DNA of 64,000 nt. It comes from Stutzerimonas stutzeri (GTDB taxonomy: Bacteria > Pseudomonadota > Gammaproteobacteria > Pseudomonadales > Pseudomonadaceae). Below are positions 1-7,537 of this stretch, piece by piece. Position numbers and translations under genes: made by a program. Every line of letters starts with the position of its first letter. Position 1 is the stretch's first letter. The stretch covers positions 1 through 64,000 of the forward strand of contig NZ_POUL01000011.1 in assembly GCF_002890895.1 (NCBI RefSeq). Reading direction: 5' to 3'. The notes beneath the pieces are model-generated. The model worked only from the letters and a program-made list of their open reading frames with translations. It was not told the DNA's origin and ran no database searches.

Positions 1-108
1 TCCGGAAAACAAATCGTCTGTGCAGCGATGCGCAAGCTGCTGCACATCGCCTATGGGGTACTTAAATCGGGCCAGCGTTTCGACCCTCAACTGGCCCTTG
101 CTCGGTAA
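1..108 (+). CDS. IS110-family transposase, C-terminal fragment (cut by window edge)
   Basis: Reading frame 1 is open from the window edge to TAA at 106-108 and encodes 35 residues. They include VCAAMRKLLHIAYGVLKSGQ, which resembles the extreme C-terminus of IS110/IS116/IS902 transposases (an AAMRKLL helix followed by YGVLKSGQxFDP). IS110 enzymes use a RuvC-like DEDD domain plus a C-terminal serine-containing domain; only the tail is visible here. The remaining 25 bases before the iclR stop include GGGGAAGACGGTATCT, which may be the element's right end. Whether the copy is intact cannot be judged. The identification is by pattern recall. Confidence 0.7.
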   Translation, partial: SGKQIVCAAMRKLLHIAYGVLKSGQRFDPQLALAR

Positions 109-133
109 TGGGGAAGACGGTATCTACGGCACC

Positions 134-898
134 TCAACCGCTGACAATCGCCTCGAGCTCCCCGGCCGCCACCCGCAGGCGCGGCACGAACACCAGCAGC
201 GACTCCATCGAGCAGCGAATCACCGGCGCATGGGTGAACAGGCAGGCGCTTAGTTCGCCACGGCCATCGCGCACCGGCACGGCGCAGGCGACCATGCCGT
301 CGATGAACTCCTCCGAATCGGTGGCCAGTTCCTCTTCGCGAATCCGCACCAGATCGTCACGCAAGGCACTGAGGTCGGTCAGCGTATTGCGCGCCAGCTG
401 CCGAATCGGCAGGCGCGGCAGGATCCGCTCGAGCTGATCATCCGGCAACGAAGCGAGATAGAGCTTGCCGCTGGCGGTGCACCAGAGCGGCGTGTGGCTG
501 CCGATGGGCAGGTTGATCTGCAGCGGCCAGTTGGTCTGCACCCGGTCGAAATAGAGCATGTCCAAACCATCGGGCACGGACAGGCCGCAGGTTTCGCCAA
601 TCTCGTCGGACAGCTGGCGCAGGATTGCCTGACGCAAGGCCTTGTGCCGACCACTGCCGAGGATATTCACCGCCGTGGCGTGCAGCCGATCGCCCGGCAG
701 CAGGCCGCCACGCAGGCCGAACTGCAGAAAACCCTCTTTCTCCAGTGTTTGCACCAGGCGATGGGCGCTGGCCTTCGGAATATCCAGTTTTTCCGCCAGC
801 GCGCTGGGTGTCAGCGGCTCCGTTGCGCCAGCCACGGCTTCGATGATTTCCAGCACACGGGTGATGGAAGAGCCTTTTTCGCGGGAAGTGCTGCGCAT
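134..898 (-). CDS. IclR-family transcriptional regulator
   Basis: The product is 254 residues, normal for the family. An N-terminal winged helix-turn-helix (about residues 12-75, with LTPSALAEKLDIPKASAHRL as the recognition region) is followed by an IclR effector domain with the typical stretches TNWPLQINLPIGSHTPLWCTASGK and IDGMVACAVPVRDGRGEL (shown separately). ATG at 898 is preceded by AAGG. It is encoded on the same strand as, and downstream of, the semialdehyde/alcohol dehydrogenase operon, so it is the obvious candidate regulator of that operon (inference). Its 3' end lies 25 bp from the IS110 fragment, but the protein looks full length. Confidence 0.9.
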   Translation of the reverse strand: MRSTSREKGSSITRVLEIIEAVAGATEPLTPSALAEKLDIPKASAHRLVQTLEKEGFLQFGLRGGLLPGDRLHATAVNILGSGRHKALRQAILRQLSDEIGETCGLSVPDGLDMLYFDRVQTNWPLQINLPIGSHTPLWCTASGKLYLASLPDDQLERILPRLPIRQLARNTLTDLSALRDDLVRIREEELATDSEEFIDGMVACAVPVRDGRGELSACLFTHAPVIRCSMESLLVFVPRLRVAAGELEAIVSG

Positions 899-959
899 CG
901 TCTGCCTTGTAGTTCAAAAGAGTGGACCGCCATGGCGCGGGATGGGTGTATCGACGCAT

Positions 960-1124
960 GTGGGCTGAAGCCCACCCTACGCGCGTCTATTCATGATCCG
1001 CATCGATAAATTCGCACCAAGGGCGGACGACCTCTGCCCGCACCATGACGATTTTCATCGAGGAAGGGGGCGCACTTCCGCCGCCCGTGCATGCCCGGTT
1101 CTGTAGGCTGGGCTTCAGCCCACC
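960..1124. repeat. Inverted pair of REP-like palindromic elements
   Basis: Two copies of a short palindromic unit lie between iclR and mmsA. Copy 1 (960-975, GTGGGCTGAAGCCCAC, followed by CCTACG) reads on the minus strand as GTAGGGTGGGCTTCAGCCCAC. Copy 2 (1103-1124) reads on the plus strand as GTAGGCTGGGCTTCAGCCCACC. They therefore face each other about 140 bp apart, like a REP doublet (BIME). The motif is one I recall as frequent between genes in Pseudomonas genomes. It may also act as an mRNA hairpin at the 3' end of the mmsA transcript. Confidence 0.65.
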
Positions 1125-1154
1125 AAGACGCCAAGACGCCCCCCCTGCAAGTGC

Positions 1155-2657
1155 CTACTTCATCGTCGGCATGGAGAAATCCGCCCCGGCGCGGATGCCG
1201 GTAGGCCAACGCCGGGTCACGGTCTTCATCCGGGTGAAGAAACGCACGCCGTCCGGACCGTGCATGTTCAGCGGGCCGAAGATCGAGCGTTTCCAGCCGC
1301 CAAAGCAGTGGAACGCCATCGGCACCGGGATCGGTACGTTGACGCCGACCATGCCAACCTTCACCTCTTCCTCGTACTGCCGTGCGGTGTCGCCGTCACG
1401 GGTAAAGATTGAGGTGCCATTACCGAATTCGTGTTCGTTGACCAGCTTCAGCGCTTCGTCGAAGGATTGCACCCGTACCACGGCCAGTACCGGCCCGAAG
1501 ATCTCCTCCTTGTAAATACGCATCTGCGGCGTCACCCGGTCGAACAGGGTCGGACCGACGTAGAAGCCGTTCTCGTAGCCCTCGACCTTCAACCCGCGCC
1601 CGTCACAGACCAGTGTCGCGCCCTCTTCCACGCCCAGCTCGATGTAGCCGGATACCTTCTGCTGGTGCTCACGGGTGACCAGCGGCCCCATGTGCGGTTC
1701 GGGCTCGACACCCGTGCCCGGGCCGGTGCGCATCTGGCCGATTTCGCCCTTGAGCATCTCGACCAGGTTGTCGGCCACTTCGTCGCCGACGCAGACCGCC
1801 ACCGAGATGGCCATGCACCGCTCACCGGCCGAACCGTAGGCGGCGCCCATCAACGAGCTGACCACCTGCTGCGGATCAGCGTCGGGCATGATCACCATGT
1901 GGTTCTTGGCGCCGCCCAGGGCCTGGCAGCGCTTACCGTGCGCCGAGGCGGTGCTGTAGATGTACTCGGCAATCGGCGTCGAGCCGACAAAACTCACCGA
2001 CTGCACGCGCTCATCGGTCAGCAGCACGTCCACCGCTTCCTTGTCGCCGTTAACGATGTTCAGCACGCCCGCCGGCAGTCCGGCTTCGGCCAGCAGCTCC
2101 CCAAGCAGCATGGTCGCGCTCGGGTCCTTTTCCGAAGGCTTGAGGACAAAAGTATTCCCGCAGGCGATGGCCACCGGCAGCATCCACAGCGGCACCATGG
2201 CCGGGAAGTTGAACGGGGTGATGCCGACGCAAACGCCCAGCGGCTGCATCAGCGAGTTGGAATCGATGTCGCGCCCGACATTGGGCGAGAACTCGCCCTT
2301 GAGCAGATGTGGGATGCCGCAGGCGAACTCCACCACTTCAAGGCCGCGAGTGACTTCGCCCTGAGCGTCTGAAAAAACCTTGCCGTGCTCCAGAGAGATC
2401 AGCCGGGCGACGTCGTCGCGACGCGCTTCAAGCAGCGCCTTGAAGCGGAACATGACGCGGGCACGCACCAGCGGCGGCGTCTTCGACCAGCCATCAAAAG
2501 CAGCCTGGGCCGCGCCGATGGCCTCGCGGGTTTCATCCGCCGAGGACAACGACACGTATAGGCGCGGCTCGCCAGTGGCAGGGTTATAGACGGTCGCGTG
2601 GCGTTCGGAGCGGCCAGCGACGGCCTCGTTGTTGATCAGGTTGCCGAGGGTCTGCAT
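1155..2657 (-). CDS. mmsA: CoA-acylating methylmalonate-semialdehyde dehydrogenase family protein
   Basis: The product is 500 residues of the aldehyde dehydrogenase superfamily, MmsA/IolA branch. These enzymes oxidise (methyl)malonate semialdehyde with NAD+ and CoA to propionyl- or acetyl-CoA plus CO2. Seen: PLGVCVGITPFNFPAMVP at about 140-157, the NAD-binding VGSTPIAEYIY region, and GSAGERCMAISVAV at about 280 with the catalytic Cys. ATG at 2657 has AGGAG six bases upstream. It starts 3 bp after the alcohol dehydrogenase stop, so the two are co-transcribed. The family assignment is firm; the substrate here is not, because the partner is an alcohol dehydrogenase rather than the usual mmsB. 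Confidence 0.88.
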   Translation of the reverse strand: MQTLGNLINNEAVAGRSERHATVYNPATGEPRLYVSLSSADETREAIGAAQAAFDGWSKTPPLVRARVMFRFKALLEARRDDVARLISLEHGKVFSDAQGEVTRGLEVVEFACGIPHLLKGEFSPNVGRDIDSNSLMQPLGVCVGITPFNFPAMVPLWMLPVAIACGNTFVLKPSEKDPSATMLLGELLAEAGLPAGVLNIVNGDKEAVDVLLTDERVQSVSFVGSTPIAEYIYSTASAHGKRCQALGGAKNHMVIMPDADPQQVVSSLMGAAYGSAGERCMAISVAVCVGDEVADNLVEMLKGEIGQMRTGPGTGVEPEPHMGPLVTREHQQKVSGYIELGVEEGATLVCDGRGLKVEGYENGFYVGPTLFDRVTPQMRIYKEEIFGPVLAVVRVQSFDEALKLVNEHEFGNGTSIFTRDGDTARQYEEEVKVGMVGVNVPIPVPMAFHCFGGWKRSIFGPLNMHGPDGVRFFTRMKTVTRRWPTGIRAGADFSMPTMK

Positions 2658-2660
2658 GGG

Positions 2661-3827
2661 TCACTCCTGGTTCCAGACGGTTTCGTAGAGGTCGATGATT
2701 TCCGCTTCGGTAGGCACGCGCGGGTTGTTGCCGGGCGAGCCCGAGGCCAGCGCCTGCTTGGCCATGGTTTCGCGCAATTCGAAGAAGCGCTCGCGGGTAA
2801 TGCCGAACTGCTCGGGGCTGGGCACCTGCAGTTCCTGGTTGATCGCGCGCAGCTCGGTCAGCAGCTTTTCATTGGCCGCTTCGACGCTGTCGGTTTGCGC
2901 CGCCACGCCCATGGCGCGGGCACAGTCGGAATAGCGCTCGGGCGCGGCGGGAATGGAAAACGCGGTGATCGCCGGCAGCAGCATGGCGTTGGACAGTCCG
3001 TGCGGCACATGGAAGAACGCACCGATCGGCCGACTCATGCCATGCACCAGCGCCACCGAGGCATTGGAGAAGGCGATGCCCGCCAGTGTCGCGCCGAGCA
3101 TCATCGCCTCACGGGCCTGGCGGTTGCCGGGCTCGTGGAACGCCGGTCGCAAGTTCGGCGCCAGCAGGCGCATGGCCTCAAGCGCCTGGGAATCGCTGTA
3201 GAGACTGGCCTTGCGGCTGACGTAGGCCTCGATGGCATGGGTCAGCGCATCGATGCCGGTATCAGCGGTCACGCGCGGCGGTAGCGAGAGAGTTAGTTCG
3301 TAGTCGATCAGCGCGGCCACCGGCATGAAGCCAAGGCCGGCGCAGAGCATTTTCTCGTCGCTGGTTTCGTCGGTGATGATAGTGAAGCGCGTGGCTTCCG
3401 AGCCGGTGCCCGCCGTAGTGGGAATGGCAATCAGCGGCAGGCCCGCTTCACTGACATCGCGTGGAAATCGGTAATCGCGCATCTCGCCGCCGAACTTGCC
3501 AAGGATGCCGATGGCCTTGGCCGAGTCAATCGGGCTGCCGCCGCCCAGCGCGATGATCGAGTCGTAACTGCCGGCACGCACCATGTCGACGCCGGCACGG
3601 ATCGACGCGGCGGTCGGCTCAGGCAGGGTGTCGGCGAAGCAGTCGCTGGGGATATCGGCCTTGGCCAGGGTTTCGCTGATCCGCGCGACGTAGCCCAACT
3701 CGACCATCATCCGGTCGGTGACGATCAGTGGCCGCTTGCAGCCGAGGTTCTGGAGTACGGAAACAATCTGCTGACTGGCGCCGGCGCCGACTTCCATCAG
3801 GCGCGGCAGGACGATGCGGTGGCTCAT
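2661..3827 (-). CDS. Iron-containing alcohol dehydrogenase
   Basis: The product is 388 residues of the type III (Fe-ADH) family, which interconverts alcohols and aldehydes with NAD(P). Seen: IIALGGGSPIDSAKAI as the dinucleotide-binding loop near residue 95, TAGTGSEATRF, and the metal-ligand segments DTGIDALTHAIEAY and ALVHGMSRPIGAFFHVPHG, which supply Asp and three His. The start chosen is ATG 3827, preceded by GGAG; an in-frame upstream extension to 3956 would run through the operator region and lacks family similarity. First gene of the two-gene operon with mmsA, suggesting alcohol to semialdehyde to acyl-CoA conversion (inference). Confidence 0.9.
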   Translation of the reverse strand: MSHRIVLPRLMEVGAGASQQIVSVLQNLGCKRPLIVTDRMMVELGYVARISETLAKADIPSDCFADTLPEPTAASIRAGVDMVRAGSYDSIIALGGGSPIDSAKAIGILGKFGGEMRDYRFPRDVSEAGLPLIAIPTTAGTGSEATRFTIITDETSDEKMLCAGLGFMPVAALIDYELTLSLPPRVTADTGIDALTHAIEAYVSRKASLYSDSQALEAMRLLAPNLRPAFHEPGNRQAREAMMLGATLAGIAFSNASVALVHGMSRPIGAFFHVPHGLSNAMLLPAITAFSIPAAPERYSDCARAMGVAAQTDSVEAANEKLLTELRAINQELQVPSPEQFGITRERFFELRETMAKQALASGSPGNNPRVPTEAEIIDLYETVWNQE

Positions 3828-3916
3828 GGTGTTCTCCGGGGGGCGGTCACGGGACGTACTACACCGGCGATAGCGCCGAACGAAGCCCGAGATGACGCTG
3901 GTCTCGATTGTTATGT

Positions 3917-3996
3917 TGAGACCTTTCGTCTCACTTGGCTCTGAGACTAGAAACAACCCACGTAGCCGTCAACCTAAAACGAGACGTTTTTTCTCG
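3917..3996. promoter_or_regulatory. Paired operator-like dyads upstream of the alcohol dehydrogenase operon
   Basis: Site 1 (3917-3933) is a perfect 6-5-6 dyad, TGAGACctttcGTCTCA. Site 2 (3980-3996) has the same architecture with one mismatch, CGAGACgttttTTCTCG. Their centres are 63 bp apart, six helical turns, so a dimeric regulator could occupy both on one DNA face. A further TGAGAC half-site lies at 3942-3947. The sites sit 90-170 bp upstream of the dehydrogenase ATG. The IclR protein at 134-898 is the natural candidate ligand, but this is inference. Confidence 0.6.
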
Positions 3997-4205
3997 TTAT
4001 AGGTCATCAGCCATTACTTCGGCGCACGCCTTAGGGTTTTGGCTTGGTTCGCCAGCAAGCAAGCGCCTACAAAAGAGAGCAGCCGCCGGATCGGTCACTG
4101 ATCTCGCAGTAGCGAGCCTGCTCGCGTTTTACCAAGTAGACGCCAAACTCCGAGCGCTACAGGCGAGCAGAAGCCGCTGAGCTTCCAAGACTTCTTGGGG
4201 AACCG
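3997..4205. other. Intergenic stretch without a recognisable gene
   Basis: Between the dehydrogenase promoter region and the end of the cyclodeaminase gene I see no convincing coding region. A short dyad, CCAAGA-ct-TCTTGG, lies at 4185-4198 just beyond the stop of the minus-strand gene ending at 4206; its two-base loop makes it a poor terminator. Confidence 0.5.
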
Positions 4206-4796
4206 CTACCTGCCAGGATCGGCCAGCCGCCGCAGCAAAGCATCGCCTTCGCTCTGCAGGCGTCGGCGTGTCTGCCCGGCCTGTTCACGTGTCGCTCCGC
4301 TGTCGAGGCTCGGCATATCGGCATCGACGTTGATCAGCGCCGCACTGAGCCCCGCATGAATGAGCACGGCCCCTGCCTGAACATCGCTTTGCACGTTCGG
4401 GTCGGTAAGCGGCCAGGCATCGACGGCAAGTTCGAGCGCCTCCAGACAGCAATGCGCCAGGGCCAGTGGCACCGCACAGGCCTGACGCGCTGCCGCCTGC
4501 TTGTCCTCGACTTCGCCATCACGGGCAGCGCTAAGGTAGTCACTAAAGGCCTGCATGTCGTCGTCGGCAAAGGTCCCCGGTCGGCCCAGCAACGCTTCAG
4601 CGGCCTGCAGCAATTGCAGGCGCGCCGGGTTGGCACCGTGCGCCTCACTGATGCGCAGCCCCTTCACCACCAGTGCCAAGCCGATGTCGGCGGTGACAGC
4701 GGCGGCCGCACCGCAACCGGGCGTCGGCTTGTCAGCCGCCGCCGTGGCGCGAAAGTCTGCCAACGGTTGCGCCCAGATACCCTCGCCTCTGCTCAT
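4206..4796 (-). CDS. Cyclodeaminase/cyclohydrolase family protein (FTCD C-terminal domain type)
   Basis: The product is 196 residues and all-helical in character, matching the FTCD_C/FchA family that handles formimino- or methenyl-tetrahydrofolate. Seen: PTPGCGAAAAVTADIGLALV near residue 25 (the family's conserved Gly-rich substrate loop, usually PAPGGGSVAA) and DPNVQSDVQAGAVLIHAGL near residue 140. ATG 4796 was chosen; an upstream extension would overlap the GAPDH gene. It follows the GAPDH-like gene by 10 bp, indicating one operon. Whether it is an active cyclohydrolase is not settled by sequence, since one Gly of the loop is replaced by Cys. Confidence 0.75.
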   Translation of the reverse strand: MSRGEGIWAQPLADFRATAAADKPTPGCGAAAAVTADIGLALVVKGLRISEAHGANPARLQLLQAAEALLGRPGTFADDDMQAFSDYLSAARDGEVEDKQAAARQACAVPLALAHCCLEALELAVDAWPLTDPNVQSDVQAGAVLIHAGLSAALINVDADMPSLDSGATREQAGQTRRRLQSEGDALLRRLADPGR

Positions 4797-4806
4797 GCGT
4801 TTACCT

Positions 4807-5823
4807 TCAGCTAGCCTGCGCCTTGCCGTCGCCCCAGTGCAGCAGCACATCGAGCATGCGGTTGGAGAAGGCCCATTCGTTGTCGTACCAGGCCAGCACC
4901 TTGACCAGATCACCCTGCACGCGGGTATGGCTGAGGTCGGCCACGCACGAGGTCGGATGGCCAAAGAAGTCGCGGGATACCAGCGGCAGGTCGTTGCACT
5001 CCATCACCCCGAGCGGCATCTTCTGCGCACCGTCGCGCAGAATCTGGTTGATCGCTTCAACGCTGCCCGGCGCACGTTCGGCAGTGAAGGTCAGGTCGAC
5101 CAGCGACACATTGGGCGTTGGCACCCGCACCGCCAGGCCATCCAGCCGCCCGGCCAGCTCGGGCAGCACCAGGCCGATGGCCTTCGCCGCGCCGGTGGTC
5201 GAGGGAATCATCGACTCCGCGGCCGCACGGGCGCGGTAGAGATCCTTGTGCGCCTTGTCCAGCAGGCTCTGGTCGTTGGTGTAGGAATGCACCGTGTTGA
5301 GCAGCCCCTGGCGGATGCCTACCGCGTCATGCAGCACCTTGGCCAGCGGTGCCAGGCAGTTGGTGGTGCAGGAGGCATTGGAAATCACCTTTTGATCGCC
5401 CAGCAGCTCGTGATTGACGCCGTAGACCACCGTGAGGTCTGCGCCATCGAGCGGGTGCGACGCAAACACCCGCTGTGCACCCGCCTGCAAATGCTGGTCG
5501 ATCAGGTCGCGCTTCTTGAACTTGCCGGTGCACTCCAGCACAACGTCGACGCCCAACTGCTTCCAGGGTAGCTGCGTAGGGTCACGCTCCTGCAGCAGTC
5601 GGATCGATTGGCCGCGGATCTGCATCACGTCATCGCGCAGATCGACCTGGCCGTGGAACCGGCCAAAAGTGGTATCGAAGCGCGTCAGGTGGGCCATGGC
5701 CGACCGCTCGCTGAGGTCATTGATCGCTTCGATGTGGATCTGATTTTCCAGATTTCGCTCGAACAGGGCTCGCAGTACAGCTCGGCCGATACGGCCATAA
5801 CCGTTGATAGCAATACGCAACAT
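4807..5823 (-). CDS. gap: Type I glyceraldehyde-3-phosphate dehydrogenase-like enzyme
   Basis: The product is 338 residues of the GAPDH/erythrose-4-phosphate dehydrogenase superfamily. Seen: AINGYGRIGRAVLRAL at the N-terminus (NAD-binding), SNASCTTNC with catalytic Cys152, HSYTNDQ with base His179, and WYDNEWAFSNRMLD near the C-terminus. The HSYTNDQ and STTGAAKA segments are GAPDH-like, while LLQERDPTQLPWKQLGVDV recalls Epd, so it could act on either substrate. ATG 5823 is preceded by AGGAG at a suitable distance. It is divergent from the GH13 operon and followed by the folate-type cyclodeaminase gene. Confidence 0.85.
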   Translation of the reverse strand: MLRIAINGYGRIGRAVLRALFERNLENQIHIEAINDLSERSAMAHLTRFDTTFGRFHGQVDLRDDVMQIRGQSIRLLQERDPTQLPWKQLGVDVVLECTGKFKKRDLIDQHLQAGAQRVFASHPLDGADLTVVYGVNHELLGDQKVISNASCTTNCLAPLAKVLHDAVGIRQGLLNTVHSYTNDQSLLDKAHKDLYRARAAAESMIPSTTGAAKAIGLVLPELAGRLDGLAVRVPTPNVSLVDLTFTAERAPGSVEAINQILRDGAQKMPLGVMECNDLPLVSRDFFGHPTSCVADLSHTRVQGDLVKVLAWYDNEWAFSNRMLDVLLHWGDGKAQAS

Positions 5824-5999
5824 GGCGGTCTCCTGGTGTCGTTGAGGCTGGTGAAGGTTAGTCGGAGTATCCCGGGTCGCGTTCAGTACCGTCCGACGGA
5901 GATCAACGAATAGCGGAAACCGGAGCACCGCTCGTCAGTCGTAAGTCTCACAGGTCCGTTGCGCCGGGCTTGCCGCACACCGGAAAAGGGCTACGAGCA

Positions 6000-7535
6000 A
6001 TGAGCGAGTCATCCCATGCACCCTGGTGGAAAGGCGCCACCATTTACCAGATCTACCCGCGTTCCTTCGCCGACAGCAACGGCGACGGCATCGGTGACCT
6101 CAACGGCGTGCTGCGCCATCTCGATCACCTGCAACAGCTGGGTGTCGACGCCCTTTGGCTGTCGCCGATCTTTCGCTCGCCGATGGCCGACGCCGGTTAT
6201 GACATCAGTGATTACTGCGACATCGACCCGCTGTTCGGCTCGCTGGCCGACATCGACCGGCTGATCGCCGAAGCGCATGCCCGCGGCATTCGCGTGCTGC
6301 TGGACTTTGTGCCCAACCACACCTCCGACGAGCACCCCTGGTTCGTCGAGTCGCGCAGCTCGCGGGACAACCCCAAGCGCGACTGGTACATCTGGCGCGA
6401 TCAGCCGAACAACTGGCGCGCCGCGCTGGGTGCCGGCAGCGCCTGGACCTGGGACGAACACACCCAGCAGTACTACCTGCACCTGTTTCTGGCCAAGCAA
6501 CCGGACCTCAACTGGCGCAACCCGGAGGTGGTCGCGGCCATGCATGACGTGCTGCGCTTCTGGCTCGACCGCGGCGTCGACGGCTTTCGCATCGATGTCA
6601 TTCATTGCACAGGCAAGGATCCAAGCTTCGCCGACGATCCCCGCTGCCAGGCCGGTCAGCCACTGTCGGATTTCAACGACCAGCCCTACAGCCATGAAGT
6701 CCTGCGTGGCCTGCGCCGGCTGGTCGACAGCTATCCCGGCGACCGCATGCTGGTGGGCGAGGTAAATATCCGCTCGACCGAGCGCGTGCTGCAGTATTAC
6801 GGCGCCGGCGACGAGCTGCATCTGGCCTTCAACTTCAACCCGCTCGACGCGCCCTGGGACCCGGTGCTGTTTCGCACCTGCATCCGTGAGGTCGAACACT
6901 GGCTGCAACCGTCCGGGGCCTGGCCGACCTGGGTCCTGTCCAACCACGACAACGTACGCCAGCGCAGCCGCTACAAGGGCTCCGAGCAGGCCGCCCGCGC
7001 CGCGGCGGTGCTGCTGTTGACCCTGCGCGGCACACCGTTCATCTATCAGGGCGAGGAACTGGGGCTGGAGGATGCGCTGATCACCGCCGATACCCGTGTC
7101 GATCCGGGCGGCCGTGATGGCTGCCGTGCGCCCATTCCCTGGCAAGCGGAGCCACCGCACGGCTGGAGCGGCGCCGAGCCCTGGCTACCTTTCCCACCCG
7201 AAGCCGACGAGCTCGCTGCAGAACGCCAGACCGGTGCTGCCAATTCGGTGTTCGCGCTCTACCAACGCCTGCTGGCGGCACGCAAGGCCAGCCCGGCGCT
7301 GCATTACGGCAGTTTCGAGGAGCTACCGTCACATCCTGAAGTGCTGGTCTATCGCAGACAGCTCGGCAATGACTGTCGGCTCGTCTGCATCAATTTCGCC
7401 GAACACTCCCACGCTTACCCGCACGCCGGTGCCTGGCAAGTAGAAGTTGCCAGCGATGGGGTCGGCGAAGGCGAGCCCTATAGCGGAACATTGAACTCGC
7501 TGCAGGCGGTCATCCTGCGCCCGACGGAGGATTGA
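6000..7535 (+). CDS. GH13 alpha-glucosidase/oligo-1,6-glucosidase-like enzyme
   Basis: The product is 511 residues of glycoside hydrolase family 13. The catalytic machinery is visible: IYQIYPRSFADSNGDGIGDL at the N-terminus, GFRIDVIH with the nucleophile Asp199, LVGEVN with the acid/base Glu254, and LSNHDN with Asp317. No signal peptide is seen, so it is probably cytoplasmic and acts on imported alpha-glucosides. ATG 6000 is used rather than the ORF's first codon. It begins a three-gene operon; the next gene starts 2 bp after its stop. The preferred linkage cannot be told from motifs alone. Confidence 0.88.
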   Translation: MSESSHAPWWKGATIYQIYPRSFADSNGDGIGDLNGVLRHLDHLQQLGVDALWLSPIFRSPMADAGYDISDYCDIDPLFGSLADIDRLIAEAHARGIRVLLDFVPNHTSDEHPWFVESRSSRDNPKRDWYIWRDQPNNWRAALGAGSAWTWDEHTQQYYLHLFLAKQPDLNWRNPEVVAAMHDVLRFWLDRGVDGFRIDVIHCTGKDPSFADDPRCQAGQPLSDFNDQPYSHEVLRGLRRLVDSYPGDRMLVGEVNIRSTERVLQYYGAGDELHLAFNFNPLDAPWDPVLFRTCIREVEHWLQPSGAWPTWVLSNHDNVRQRSRYKGSEQAARAAAVLLLTLRGTPFIYQGEELGLEDALITADTRVDPGGRDGCRAPIPWQAEPPHGWSGAEPWLPFPPEADELAAERQTGAANSVFALYQRLLAARKASPALHYGSFEELPSHPEVLVYRRQLGNDCRLVCINFAEHSHAYPHAGAWQVEVASDGVGEGEPYSGTLNSLQAVILRPTED

Positions 7536-7537
7536 GC

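Noticed and set aside
2661..3956. 431-residue version of the alcohol dehydrogenase
   Set aside because: The extra 43 residues have no family similarity and would run over the operator dyad; ATG 3827 has a good Shine-Dalgarno.
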